Positions 27,241-35,827 of a DNA stretch of 64,000 bases are shown here, piece by piece (position 1 is the first letter of the stretch; each line of letters begins with the position of its first letter). The notes under the pieces are model-generated. The model was not told the origin of the DNA and searched no databases. It saw only the letters and a list, made by a program, of their open reading frames with translations. The position numbers and the translations under genes were made by a program. Source of the DNA: Balneicella halophila (GTDB lineage Bacteria; Bacteroidota; Bacteroidia; Bacteroidales; Balneicellaceae); the NCBI RefSeq assembly GCF_003096835.1, contig NZ_QENZ01000003.1:62001-126000 (forward strand), given 5' to 3'.

Positions 27241-27882
27241 ATGAGAACATTAGTAGGGAAAAAATTCCCAAACTTAACAGCGACAGCGATAGACGAAATG
27301 GGTGACAATTTTGAAATCAACATTTTAGAAGAGGCGACTAAAAATAATAAAAAAGTGTTATTATTTTGGTGGCCAAAAGACTTCACCTTTGTATGTCCTA
27401 CAGAGCTTCACGCATTTCAAGCAGCTGCTGAGGAATTAAAAGAACGTAATACTATTCTTGTAGGTGCATCATGTGATACTGCAGAGGTACACTTTGCATG
27501 GTTAAATACTGAAAAAGATAATGGTGGAATCTCAGGAGTTAAATATCCATTAATTGCAGACTCTAATCGTAACTTGGCAGAGGCATTAGGAATTTTGGAT
27601 TCAAGCGAAGAGGAGTTTAACGAAGAGACACAAACTTTCTTAAGAAATGGTGATAGCGTAACTTACCGTGCTACATTCCTAATCGATGAAGAAGGTAAAG
27701 TATTCCATGAAAGCATTAACGATATGCCATTGGGTAGAAATGTTTCTGAATACCTTCGTTTAATCGATGCTTATGCACACGTACAAACACACGGTGAAGT
27801 ATGTCCTGCTAACTGGGAAAGAGGTCAAGAGGCAATGAAAGCTGACCGTGATGGAGTTGCTTCTTATTTAAGTAAACACTAA
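27241..27882 (+). CDS. Peroxiredoxin (AhpC/TSA family, 2-Cys)
   Basis: 213 residues. FTFVCPTEL holds the peroxidatic Cys (about 49), and GEVCPANW near the C terminus holds the resolving Cys. WWPKDFTF and FLIDEEGKVFHESIND complete the Prx1/AhpC fold. It reduces H2O2, organic peroxides or peroxynitrite. The thioredoxin-like protein 13 bases downstream is the likely reductant. Confidence 0.95.
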   Translation: MRTLVGKKFPNLTATAIDEMGDNFEINILEEATKNNKKVLLFWWPKDFTFVCPTELHAFQAAAEELKERNTILVGASCDTAEVHFAWLNTEKDNGGISGVKYPLIADSNRNLAEALGILDSSEEEFNEETQTFLRNGDSVTYRATFLIDEEGKVFHESINDMPLGRNVSEYLRLIDAYAHVQTHGEVCPANWERGQEAMKADRDGVASYLSKH

Positions 27883-27895
27883 AAAAAACAAAATT

Positions 27896-28204
27896 ATGGA
27901 AATTTTAGAGAAAGATAATTTAAAAGAAGTAGTTGAGAATAATGAGTTGGTTTTCGTACAGTATGCAGCAGGATGGTGTGGAAATTGCAGAATTATGAAA
28001 CCTAAATTCAAAAAATTCTCAGAAGAGAATGATGCAACTTTTGTAGTTGTAGATGCAGAGAAATTTCCAGAATCAAGAAAGTTAGCTAATGTAGACAATC
28101 TACCTACGTTTGCAGCTTTTAAAGATGGGAAACTTGTTAATCAAACACAGACAAACAAAGCTGATGTTTTAAAAGATTTTATCAATGAAGTTACCGGTAA
28201 TTAA
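27896..28204 (+). CDS. Thioredoxin family protein
   Basis: 102 residues, cytosolic. The active site is AGWCGNCRIMKPKFKKF (CGNC rather than CGPC), with DNLPTFAAFKDGK carrying the cis-Pro. It probably reduces the peroxiredoxin encoded just upstream. The gene overlaps the next one by 20 bases. Confidence 0.93.
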   Translation: MEILEKDNLKEVVENNELVFVQYAAGWCGNCRIMKPKFKKFSEENDATFVVVDAEKFPESRKLANVDNLPTFAAFKDGKLVNQTQTNKADVLKDFINEVTGN

Positions 28205-28442
28205 AAAAATCACAGAGTTCATAGATAATCATGATGCTGACTATGTAACGGAAGCAATAGAGACTCTTGAAGCTATCTCGGAGGCTCCAAGTCTTAAAGA
28301 TGAAGAGTTAGATGTAATAGGAGAGCTTATCTCTAATATGTATGGAGCATTAGAAGTACATAAAGAAATAGAAAAAGGAACTCCACAAAGAGAAGCTTTG
28401 AATGGTTTTATGAAAAGAGTTTTAGGTTCTATTGATAAGTAA
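28185..28442 (+). CDS. DUF6952 family protein
   Basis: 85 residues, acidic and helical (IDNHDADYVTEAIETLEAISEAP). I recognise it as the small protein that regularly follows Prx-Trx in Flavobacteriia (DUF6952). The function is unknown; the conserved operon suggests a role in peroxide defence. The start lies inside the Trx gene, consistent with coupled translation. Confidence 0.8.
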   Translation: MKLPVIKKITEFIDNHDADYVTEAIETLEAISEAPSLKDEELDVIGELISNMYGALEVHKEIEKGTPQREALNGFMKRVLGSIDK

Positions 28443-28473
28443 TTTAACAATTACAATTTTGGATATAAGTTGA

Positions 28474-28511
28474 GAAGCTCATGAAAATTGAAATCAATTT
28501 TCATGAGCTTC
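28474..28511. terminator. Bidirectional terminator between DUF6952 and the Mpg gene
   Basis: A perfect 17-bp stem, GAAGCTCATGAAAATTG / CAATTTTCATGAGCTTC, with loop AAAT, followed by TATTTTTTTA. The last codons and stop of the minus-strand glycosylase gene lie inside it. Confidence 0.9.
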
Positions 28512-29120
28512 TATTTTTTTATGAATTTCACTAGCAGGAATCACGAATCGCCAAGGTCTATGTTTATCTTCTTCTGCGTAATCAATCCCAATGCGAGGAG
28601 TGGCTTCTATTAATTTATCATCTACAGAGATTCCCTCCTCAATCCATATGATTTCATGCTCTTTTTTCTCTCCAAGTAATAAGCCTGTATGTTGGGGTAA
28701 AATGCCTAAAGCCTGAGCAACTTTACCCGGTCCATTAGCAATATTTTTTAAATTTAAGATTCCTCTCCTATCACACATCGTATTTAATCCAAAATCTGGA
28801 ACGATACTACGTATCAATATTGCATGAGGAATGTCTCTCCTATTGGTAACTATATTCAATAACGAATGGATTCCATAGCAAAGGTAAACATAAATATGAC
28901 CACCTTGCTTGTACATAATTTCCGTGCGTTTAGTTCTACGATTGCCGTATGCATGAGAAGCTTTGTCTATTACTCCTGCATAAGCTTCTGTCTCATTAAT
29001 AATACCAGAAACTCTTTCTCCGTCAATAACGGTAACGACACGTTTCCCTAACAATTCCTTAGCCAAGGCAACAACATTTTCTTTTAAGAAATAAGAGTGT
29101 GGAACAACATTTTGGCTCAT
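28494..29120 (-). CDS. 3-methyladenine DNA glycosylase (Mpg/AAG family)
   Basis: 208 residues, typical for the bacterial AAG family. NETEAYAGVIDKASHAY contains the catalytic Glu, and MYKQGGHIYVYLCYGIHSLLN is the DNA-intercalating and base-flipping region. NGPGKVAQALGI is another family block. It excises alkylated purines in base-excision repair. The 3' end overlaps the terminator. Confidence 0.92.
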   Translation of the reverse strand: MSQNVVPHSYFLKENVVALAKELLGKRVVTVIDGERVSGIINETEAYAGVIDKASHAYGNRRTKRTEIMYKQGGHIYVYLCYGIHSLLNIVTNRRDIPHAILIRSIVPDFGLNTMCDRRGILNLKNIANGPGKVAQALGILPQHTGLLLGEKKEHEIIWIEEGISVDDKLIEATPRIGIDYAEEDKHRPWRFVIPASEIHKKIEAHEN

Positions 29121-29129
29121 ATTTTTTTG

Positions 29130-30431
29130 TTAAGGTGCTACAATGCGCATCAGCTCAGCAGTAAGTAAAGCTCCATATGTGCCCACGACATATCCTAGTA
29201 CTGCTAGCAGGACTCCAACCGTTGCAAGTGCCGGATGAAATGCCGTGGCTACAATAGGTGCTGAAGCTGCGCCTCCTACATTAGCAGTACTTCCCACTGC
29301 CATAAAAAAGAAAGGTGCTTTAATCAGTTTAGCAACAACTAATAATATGATAAAATGAATGCTTATCCAAATCAGTCCAACTATAAATAATCCAGGATTT
29401 TCGAAAATAGTACGCAAATCCATCTTCATTCCAATGGTCACCACTAATATATAAATAAAGAGACTTCCTATTTTACTGGCACCAGCACCTTCATACTCTC
29501 TGAATTTAGTAAATGATAATGCTACACCTAGAATAACAGACAATGATATCAACCAAAAAAACTCAGACCCAAAAGATGAAAATGCTGAAGTTTTGTTACT
29601 TACAATTTCGTAATTAGAGACTAAGAAATCCGTAATATGACCTCCGGCAAAGTGAGCAAAACCTACAGAACCGAAGGCAATCGCTAAAATAACCATATAA
29701 TCAGTAAGTGAAGGAATTCTTTTTAGACTTTCGGCATAATCGGAAACTTTTTTTCTCAAATTCTCAATAGCTGACGTATCTGCCTTCAACCAACGATCTA
29801 TCTTGTCCTTACGTCCAATTCCAAAAAGCAATACAGCCAATAAAATGTTTGCAACAATAATATCGACTAAAACGAAACCGCCGTATCGTTGTGGATTAAA
29901 TTCATAAATTTCCAACATCGCAATTTGATTCGCTCCTCCACCTATCCAACTTCCTGCTATAGTAGCCAAACCTCTCCAAACCGCATCAAACCCGGCTCCA
30001 CCTACAGTTTCAGGAGAAACTAATGAAACTAACAAAACAGCCAAAGGACCTCCTGCTACTATTCCTATCGTTCCAGCAAAAAACATCACTAAGGCTTTAT
30101 ACCCTAATTTAAATACCGCTTTCAAGTCAACACTTAATGTCATAAGAACTAAAGAGGCAGGAAGTAAATAGCGACTTGCCACAAAGTAGAGTTGTGAACT
30201 TCTTTCAATAATTTCTCCATCAGCAGTTACTTCTTTCCATTCCGGAGCAATCAGTCCCATTGAAGTCAGTACAGCAGGAAGCATATAAGCCACCAACAAA
30301 GAAGGAATAATCTTGTAAAACTTAGCCCAGAAACCTGTAGCCTTTGCAGAGGTGTAGAAAATACCCCCAAGCAGAATCATTAAAATGCCTAAGACAACGG
30401 CATCGTTTGTAATAAAAGGTATCGTATCCAT
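29130..30431 (-). CDS. DUF819 family membrane protein
   Basis: 433 residues with roughly eleven to twelve hydrophobic helices and conserved Gly-rich segments (GSWIGGGANQIAM, GSTANVGGAASAPIVATA). This is the DUF819 (YjcL-like) family, distantly related to secondary transporters; the substrate is unknown. The ATG is only 6 bases from a TATCTTCG box on its strand, so the mRNA may be leaderless. Confidence 0.85.
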   Translation of the reverse strand: MDTIPFITNDAVVLGILMILLGGIFYTSAKATGFWAKFYKIIPSLLVAYMLPAVLTSMGLIAPEWKEVTADGEIIERSSQLYFVASRYLLPASLVLMTLSVDLKAVFKLGYKALVMFFAGTIGIVAGGPLAVLLVSLVSPETVGGAGFDAVWRGLATIAGSWIGGGANQIAMLEIYEFNPQRYGGFVLVDIIVANILLAVLLFGIGRKDKIDRWLKADTSAIENLRKKVSDYAESLKRIPSLTDYMVILAIAFGSVGFAHFAGGHITDFLVSNYEIVSNKTSAFSSFGSEFFWLISLSVILGVALSFTKFREYEGAGASKIGSLFIYILVVTIGMKMDLRTIFENPGLFIVGLIWISIHFIILLVVAKLIKAPFFFMAVGSTANVGGAASAPIVATAFHPALATVGVLLAVLGYVVGTYGALLTAELMRIVAP

Positions 30432-30437
30432 AGCGAG

Positions 30438-30445
30438 CGAAGATA
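30438..30445 (-). promoter_or_regulatory. -7-like box close to the DUF819 ATG
   Basis: Minus strand TATCTTCG (one mismatch to TAnnTTTG), 6 bases before the ATG. Confidence 0.4.
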
Positions 30446-30515
30446 GTAAATAAACCTAAGTTTCAAAAGACAAAGAGGAAACCTTAGCTAATTAAGCCTA
30501 TTTCCAAAAAGTTCG

Positions 30516-30523
30516 TATCTTTG
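30516..30523 (+). promoter_or_regulatory. -7 box of clpP-clpX
   Basis: TATCTTTG, an exact consensus box, 27 bases before the clpP ATG. Confidence 0.65.
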
Positions 30524-30550
30524 CATGATATTTAAACGATAAAATACAAG

Positions 30551-31234
30551 ATGTTTCCAAAAGACGAATTTAAAAAATATGCCACCAAACATAAAGGCAT
30601 TAACAGTAATATATTTGACAAATATGCTGACATTACCAGCAGTTATATTTCTCCAACTATCATCGAGGAACGCCAGCTGAATATTGCATCTATGGATGTG
30701 TTTTCTCGACTAATGATGGATAGGATTATCTTCTTAGGTGTGCCAATTGATGACCACGTAGCCAATATCATTATGGCTCAATTATTATTTTTGGAATCTG
30801 TTGACCCTTCAAAAGATATCCAAATTTATTTCAACACTCCTGGTGGTTCTGTTTATGCAGGCTTAGGTATTTACGACACCATGCAGTACATTAAATGTGA
30901 TGTAGCGACTATCTGTACAGGAATGTCTGCATCTATGGGGGCTGTTTTGCTTACTGCCGGTGCTCCAGGGAAAAGATCTGCACTGCAACATTCACGTGTG
31001 ATGATTCACCAACCTATGGGCGGTACCCAAGGGCAAGCTTCTGACATAGAAATTACAGCAAGAGAAATTATCAAAATTAAGCAAGAACTCTATAGCATTA
31101 TCTCACAACATTCTGGACAACCAATCGAAAAAGTAGCAAAGGATTCTGATCGTGATTATTGGATGACAGCTCAAGAAGCAAAAGATTATGGAATGATAGA
31201 TGAGGTACTTTCACGTAAAACAAAAGAGGACTAA
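30551..31234 (+). CDS. clpP: ATP-dependent Clp protease proteolytic subunit
   Basis: 227 residues. The serine protease triad is visible: [11 protein letters not shown] (Ser), [10 protein letters not shown] (His) and the Asp in the [11 protein letters not shown] region. The N-terminal extension of about 25 residues is common in Bacteroidota. It forms the tetradecameric chamber fed by ClpX, which is encoded 5 bases downstream. Confidence 0.97.
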   Translation: MFPKDEFKKYATKHKGINSNIFDKYADITSSYISPTIIEERQLNIASMDVFSRLMMDRIIFLGVPIDDHVANIIMAQLLFLESVDPSKDIQIYFNTPGGSVYAGLGIYDTMQYIKCDVATICTGMSASMGAVLLTAGAPGKRSALQHSRVMIHQPMGGTQGQASDIEITAREIIKIKQELYSIISQHSGQPIEKVAKDSDRDYWMTAQEAKDYGMIDEVLSRKTKED

Positions 31235-31239
31235 ACTAT

Positions 31240-32448
31240 ATGGATAAATGCTCCTTTTGCGGTAGAGAACGCAAAGACGTTGAACTGCTAATATCTGGTG
31301 TAGATGCTTTTATCTGTGAGAATTGTGCAGAACAGGCACACGTCATCGTCAAAGAAGAACTAAAAGCACAAAGAAAAAGTGAAGCTCCTGACTTTAAACT
31401 TCTAAAGCCACACGAAATAAAATCTTTTTTAGATTCCTATGTTATTGATCAAGATGTTGCTAAAAAACAACTATCAGTAGCCGTTTACAATCATTACAAA
31501 CGATTACAACAAGAAGTCAAAGATGATGTGGAGATTGAAAAGTCAAACATCATTATGGTCGGTCGCACAGGAACTGGAAAAACTTTAATAGCAAAAAGTA
31601 TTGCTAAGATGCTCCAAGTGCCTTTTGCTATCGTAGATGCAACAGTACTTACAGAAGCTGGATATGTAGGTGAAGATATTGAATCACTTTTGACTCGATT
31701 GCTTCAAGCTGCCGATTATGATGTTGAAGCTGCAGAAAGAGGGATAGTATTCATTGATGAAATCGATAAAATTGCTCGCAAAGGTGATAATCCATCGATA
31801 ACACGTGATGTGAGTGGTGAAGGAGTACAACAAGGTTTGCTAAAGTTACTAGAAGGCTCTATAGTAAATGTACCACCACAAGGCGGAAGAAAACATCCTG
31901 ACCAGAAAATGATCGCTGTAGACACAAAAAATATACTATTTATTTGTGGTGGTGCTTTCGATGGCATTGAGAAAAAAATTGCGCAAAGACTAAACACTCA
32001 AGTTGTTGGATTTAATGCGAGCAAAGCTGTAGAAAACCTCGACCGTGAGAATTTCTTGCAGTATGTTGCTCCACAGGATTTAAAGGCTTTTGGTCTGATT
32101 CCAGAAATTATTGGTCGTTTACCTATTCTTACATATCTAGAACCGTTGAATAGAGATGCGCTCCTTCGTATTCTTACGGAACCTAAAAATGCTATTATCA
32201 AACAATACAAGAAGTTGTTTGAAATGGATGGTATTACGTTGAAAATAGAAAAAGAAGCACTTGATTATATTGTAGATAAAGCGATTGAATTTAAACTTGG
32301 CGCCCGAGGTTTACGTGGTATTTGTGAAACCATTATGACCGATGCAATGTTTGAAATGCCAGCTACTGGCAAAAAAACTTTTACGCTCACTCGCAAGTAT
32401 GCAGAGAAAAAACTCGATAATACGAATGCACAGCGATTGAGAGCTTAA
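31240..32448 (+). CDS. clpX: ATP-dependent Clp protease ATP-binding subunit
   Basis: 402 residues. The N-terminal zinc finger is [12 protein letters not shown]...CENC. Walker A is GRTGTGKT, Walker B is [12 protein letters not shown], and GYVGEDIES is the pore-loop 1 region. It unfolds tagged substrates and passes them to ClpP. The clpP-clpX order and spacing indicate one operon. Confidence 0.97.
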   Translation: MDKCSFCGRERKDVELLISGVDAFICENCAEQAHVIVKEELKAQRKSEAPDFKLLKPHEIKSFLDSYVIDQDVAKKQLSVAVYNHYKRLQQEVKDDVEIEKSNIIMVGRTGTGKTLIAKSIAKMLQVPFAIVDATVLTEAGYVGEDIESLLTRLLQAADYDVEAAERGIVFIDEIDKIARKGDNPSITRDVSGEGVQQGLLKLLEGSIVNVPPQGGRKHPDQKMIAVDTKNILFICGGAFDGIEKKIAQRLNTQVVGFNASKAVENLDRENFLQYVAPQDLKAFGLIPEIIGRLPILTYLEPLNRDALLRILTEPKNAIIKQYKKLFEMDGITLKIEKEALDYIVDKAIEFKLGARGLRGICETIMTDAMFEMPATGKKTFTLTRKYAEKKLDNTNAQRLRA

Positions 32449-32462
32449 AAATATCTTGATAT

Positions 32463-32561
32463 ATGAAGATAAAATGGAACAAAAAAATAACCTTACTCGT
32501 TTTCTTGGCGATTATGCTAACGAGTTGTGGATTATTTAATAATGGTTGTGGTTGCCCATAA
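32463..32561 (+). CDS. Tiny (32-aa) lipoprotein
   Basis: An ORF too short for standard calling: basic start (MKIKWNKK), hydrophobic core, lipobox MLTSC, and a ten-residue mature part CGLFNNGCGCP. After processing only about eleven residues would remain, with three Cys including the lipidated one. It starts 14 bases after clpX and lies before the operon terminator, so it is co-transcribed. I have seen similar short lipoproteins in Bacteroidota. The lipobox makes chance unlikely. Confidence 0.55.
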   Translation: MKIKWNKKITLLVFLAIMLTSCGLFNNGCGCP

Positions 32562-32592
32562 AATACATTGCACATCGCATTATTTTATTGCT

Positions 32593-32621
32593 AAGCTTGC
32601 ACACTATGCAAGCTTTTTTTT
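32593..32621 (+). terminator. Terminator of the clpPX operon
   Basis: Perfect 9-bp stem AAGCTTGCA / TGCAAGCTT, loop CACTA, followed by a T-run. Confidence 0.9.
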
Positions 32622-32665
32622 ATTGTTTTCATTATCTTTACCTTATTAGCTAAAGCAAATATATT

Positions 32666-34420
32666 ATGAGAAAGACAAAAATCGTATGCACAATAGGACC
32701 TGCTAGTAACGACAAAAATACATTTAAACAACTCGTGGAAGCAGGATTGGATGTCGCCAGACTTAACTTTTCCCATGGAGATCATGATACTCACAAAGAG
32801 TTAATGGATATGATTAAGGAAGTGAGAAGTGAATTGAATAAACCTATTGGAATTCTTTTAGATACCAAAGGTCCAGAAATCCGTTTAGGAGAGGTAGAAC
32901 CAGACACCATATTGATCAAAGGTGAGCCTTTCATTCTAACTCCAGAAGAGGTGTTGGGAAATCATAAAAAAGTGCAAATTAATTATGATGGATTGCACGA
33001 AACAATCAAACCTGGAAATAGAATCTTGATTGATGACGGACTAGTCGGACTCCGAGTTAATGATATTCATGATAATGAAATACATACTGTAGTTGAATTT
33101 GGAGGTAAAATTAGCACTAAAAAAGGTGTAAATACGCCTGGTGTAAAACTCAATCTACCCGCAATGACTGCTAAAGACAAAAGTGATATTTTATTCGGAC
33201 TTTCTCAAGATATAGACTTTATCGCAGCTTCCTTTATTCGTAAAGCCGACGATGTCTTAGCTATACGTAAATTATTAGAAGAAAATAATCATACCGATGT
33301 GCAAATTATCTCCAAGATAGAGAATGAAGAAGGCTATGCAAATATTGATGAGATATTAGACGTATCTGATGGAATTATGGTGGCGCGTGGTGATTTAGGT
33401 GTCGAAATACCTTTTGAAGAAGTGCCAATTGCTCAAAAATCAATGATTAAAAAATGTAATATGTTGGGCAAACCCGTGATTACTGCAACCCAAATGCTAG
33501 ATTCTATGATGCGTAATCCGTCACCTACACGCGCAGAAGCTGCAGACGTTGCCAATGCTATATATGATGGCACTGATGCCATAATGCTCAGTGGGGAGAC
33601 TGCGGCAGGTTCTTATCCTGTAAAATCTGTGGAGACAATGGCAATTATTGCCGAACGAACAGAACGAAGTTTAAGTCAGGTTGGATTCCTTTCAAATTTA
33701 GACCGACACCCTTTTCATGATAGTGTTACCTTTACGGTGTCGCAAGCCACAGTTAATTCTGCTTATCATTTAGGTGCCAAGTGTATTCTGCTTATTACAA
33801 CTTCAGGCTTTACAGCCAGACGGATTGCGATGCACCGTCCATCATGCATGATTATAGCTGTGACACCTTATCCTGAGGTCAGAAGACAGTTAGCATTGGT
33901 TTGGGGAGTCACCACTTTATTATTAGACGAATTAGGAAACGATAATACTATCTACGAGAAAATTGAAAATTGTGCATTAAAATCAAAACTCGTTGAATTT
34001 GGTGATCTTGCAGTTATTGCATCTGGTGTCCCCATAGGAATCTCTGGTGCAACCAACACCATGAGAGTTAGAGCCTTAGGAGCTTTTTATATGAAAGGTT
34101 TAGGTATTGGCAAAGGCAAACATACCGCACCAGTTCGTATAATCAACTCTTTAAACGATGCAAAGACAAAAATTCAGGAAGGTGATATTATTTATTCAGA
34201 TATACTCAATGAATCCTATGCGCCATATATAAAATTAGCTGGAGCTATTATTACGAAAGAAAGTCGCTACACGTCCTATGCCGCATTTGCAGGGCGTACC
34301 TTAAAAATACCTGTGGTTGTCGGTTTGAAAAATATCCTCGATTTTTTAGTTGATGGTAATGTAATTTGTGTGAACGCCTCATCAGGCATGGTACATAACA
34401 GTAGTAAAGAATTGAGCTAA
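32666..34420 (+). CDS. pyk: Pyruvate kinase with C-terminal PEP-utiliser-like domain
   Basis: 584 residues against about 475 for the common bacterial form. The first 475 residues are the normal A/B/C domains (KIVCTIGPAS, RLNFSHGDH, LLDTKGPEIR, MVARGDLGVEIP, KPVITATQMLDSM). The last 100 or so (EGDIIYSDILN...TSYAAFAGRTLKIPVVVG) resemble the extra C-terminal sequence of Bacillus-type pyruvate kinases, a PEP-utiliser mobile domain. DVANAIYDGTDAIMLSGETA also looks Firmicutes-like. It makes pyruvate and ATP from PEP and ADP. It lies back-to-back with gapA's 3' end. Confidence 0.93.
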   Translation: MRKTKIVCTIGPASNDKNTFKQLVEAGLDVARLNFSHGDHDTHKELMDMIKEVRSELNKPIGILLDTKGPEIRLGEVEPDTILIKGEPFILTPEEVLGNHKKVQINYDGLHETIKPGNRILIDDGLVGLRVNDIHDNEIHTVVEFGGKISTKKGVNTPGVKLNLPAMTAKDKSDILFGLSQDIDFIAASFIRKADDVLAIRKLLEENNHTDVQIISKIENEEGYANIDEILDVSDGIMVARGDLGVEIPFEEVPIAQKSMIKKCNMLGKPVITATQMLDSMMRNPSPTRAEAADVANAIYDGTDAIMLSGETAAGSYPVKSVETMAIIAERTERSLSQVGFLSNLDRHPFHDSVTFTVSQATVNSAYHLGAKCILLITTSGFTARRIAMHRPSCMIIAVTPYPEVRRQLALVWGVTTLLLDELGNDNTIYEKIENCALKSKLVEFGDLAVIASGVPIGISGATNTMRVRALGAFYMKGLGIGKGKHTAPVRIINSLNDAKTKIQEGDIIYSDILNESYAPYIKLAGAIITKESRYTSYAAFAGRTLKIPVVVGLKNILDFLVDGNVICVNASSGMVHNSSKELS

Positions 34421-34447
34421 AGAATATAACTTACTTCTAGATAGAAA

Positions 34448-34479
34448 AAAAACGCATCGTATTTAATGATGCGTTTTTT
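34448..34479. terminator. Terminator between pyk and gapA
   Basis: Stem AAAAACGCATC / GATGCGTTTTT with a 9-base loop; A-run and T-run on both sides make it usable by both convergent genes. Confidence 0.85.
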
Positions 34480-34501
34480 CTATTTTCAAAATTTATTCTT
34501 C

Positions 34502-35509
34502 TTATTGAAACAATTTCTCAGCTAAATCTACAACTCTTGTTGAATATCCCCATTCGTTATCGTACCAAGAAATAACTTTTACTGTTTTTCCATCAACCAT
34601 TGTGCATAGTGAATCAAATATCGAAGAGTAAGAACTATGAATAATATCCACAGATACAATCGGATCTTCACAATATTCTAGAATTCCCTTCATTTCTCCT
34701 TCAGCAGCCTCTTTCATTGCAGCATTCACTTCTTCTACTGTCACCTCCTTTTTTAAGTTAGCAACCAAATCTACCATGGAGCCTGTTGGAGTCGGTACAC
34801 GCACAGCCATTCCGTGCATTTTTCCATCTAACTCCGGTAGTACTTTCCCTACTGCTATTGCTGCCCCAGTAGTTGTTGGTATCTGCGAAACAGCACATGA
34901 ACGAGCTCTTCTAAGGTCTTTATGTGGACCATCTAAAATACTCTGATCATTCGTATATGAGTGAACTGTTGTCATAAATCCTGTTTCAATGCCAAATTTA
35001 TCATTTAACACTTTTGCAACTGGTGCTAAGCAGTTTGTAGTACATGATGCATTTGAAACACATTCATCTTCTGGTGTCAACTTATCATCATTCACGCCAA
35101 TCACAATCATGTTGTCAATCTTGTCTTTAGCAGGAACAGTTAATATTACTTTTTTCGCTCCATTTTTTAAGTGATCGCCATATCCGCCTCTTTCACCGTC
35201 ACGTGTTCTAAAAACACCTGTTGATTCTATCACTACATCTGGTTCTCCGCCCCAGTCAATATCTTTTGGACTACGTTGAGCATCTATTTTAATGAATTTA
35301 CCATTAACAGTAATTCCCTCATCACTAGCCTCTACAGTTCCATTAAATTTACCTTGAGTAGAGTCATACTTCAATAAATGTGCGAGCGTCTTATTATCTG
35401 TAAGGTCATTAATTCCAATAACCTCAATATCGTCTCTTTCCATTGCGATTTTGAATACATTTCTTCCAATGCGGCCAAAACCATTGATAGCCATTTTTAC
35501 TTTAGACAT
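34502..35509 (-). CDS. gapA: Glyceraldehyde-3-phosphate dehydrogenase
   Basis: 335 residues. The NAD-binding start is INGFGRIGRNVF; the catalytic Cys is in SNASCTTNCLAP and the His in TTVHSYTND. NDL after the second strand favours NAD over NADP. Glycolytic enzyme; its gene faces pyk. Confidence 0.97.
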   Translation of the reverse strand: MSKVKMAINGFGRIGRNVFKIAMERDDIEVIGINDLTDNKTLAHLLKYDSTQGKFNGTVEASDEGITVNGKFIKIDAQRSPKDIDWGGEPDVVIESTGVFRTRDGERGGYGDHLKNGAKKVILTVPAKDKIDNMIVIGVNDDKLTPEDECVSNASCTTNCLAPVAKVLNDKFGIETGFMTTVHSYTNDQSILDGPHKDLRRARSCAVSQIPTTTGAAIAVGKVLPELDGKMHGMAVRVPTPTGSMVDLVANLKKEVTVEEVNAAMKEAAEGEMKGILEYCEDPIVSVDIIHSSYSSIFDSLCTMVDGKTVKVISWYDNEWGYSTRVVDLAEKLFQ

Positions 35510-35554
35510 ATTCTATGATTTTTTTAATTGTTTTTTATTCCTTTTTGAGCTGTA

Positions 35555-35586
35555 CAAATATATCAATTATGAAGTACATGTACAAA
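35555..35586 (-). promoter_or_regulatory. Promoter of gapA
   Basis: Minus strand TTTG, 20 bases, then TATATTTG; the ATG follows 45 bases later. A GTACATGTAC palindrome lies between the two elements and could be an operator. Confidence 0.6.
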
Positions 35587-35676
35587 TGTTTTTTTCCTGA
35601 CCCGCAAAAACACAATTGACATAATCTTCTATATTTCAGAAACTTCCAACAAACCTAAAACGTTTGCTATGAATTT

Positions 35677-35817
35677 CTATCCTACTTCAGATTCTACCGT
35701 TTTTTGTGAAATTTGAGTATATGCCGGACATGGTTTTCGCTCTCCAAAAAGTGCACAAGAGCTAAGTCCTAGTCCGACAACTAAACATATTGCTATAGCT
35801 TTTAATTTCTTTTTCAT
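35677..35817 (-). CDS. Small (46-aa) lipoprotein
   Basis: A short ORF with a complete lipoprotein signal: MKKKLKAIA, a hydrophobic core, lipobox LSSC, then ALFGERKPCPAY and a polar tail. The mature part is about 26 residues with one further Cys. It starts 10 bases after the stop of the upstream dehydrogenase gene on the same strand. The C-x-L-F-G-x-R...CPAY pattern recalls short lipoproteins found across Bacteroidota. Function unknown. Confidence 0.6.
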   Translation of the reverse strand: MKKKLKAIAICLVVGLGLSSCALFGERKPCPAYTQISQKTVESEVG

Positions 35818-35827
35818 AATAATGGTG

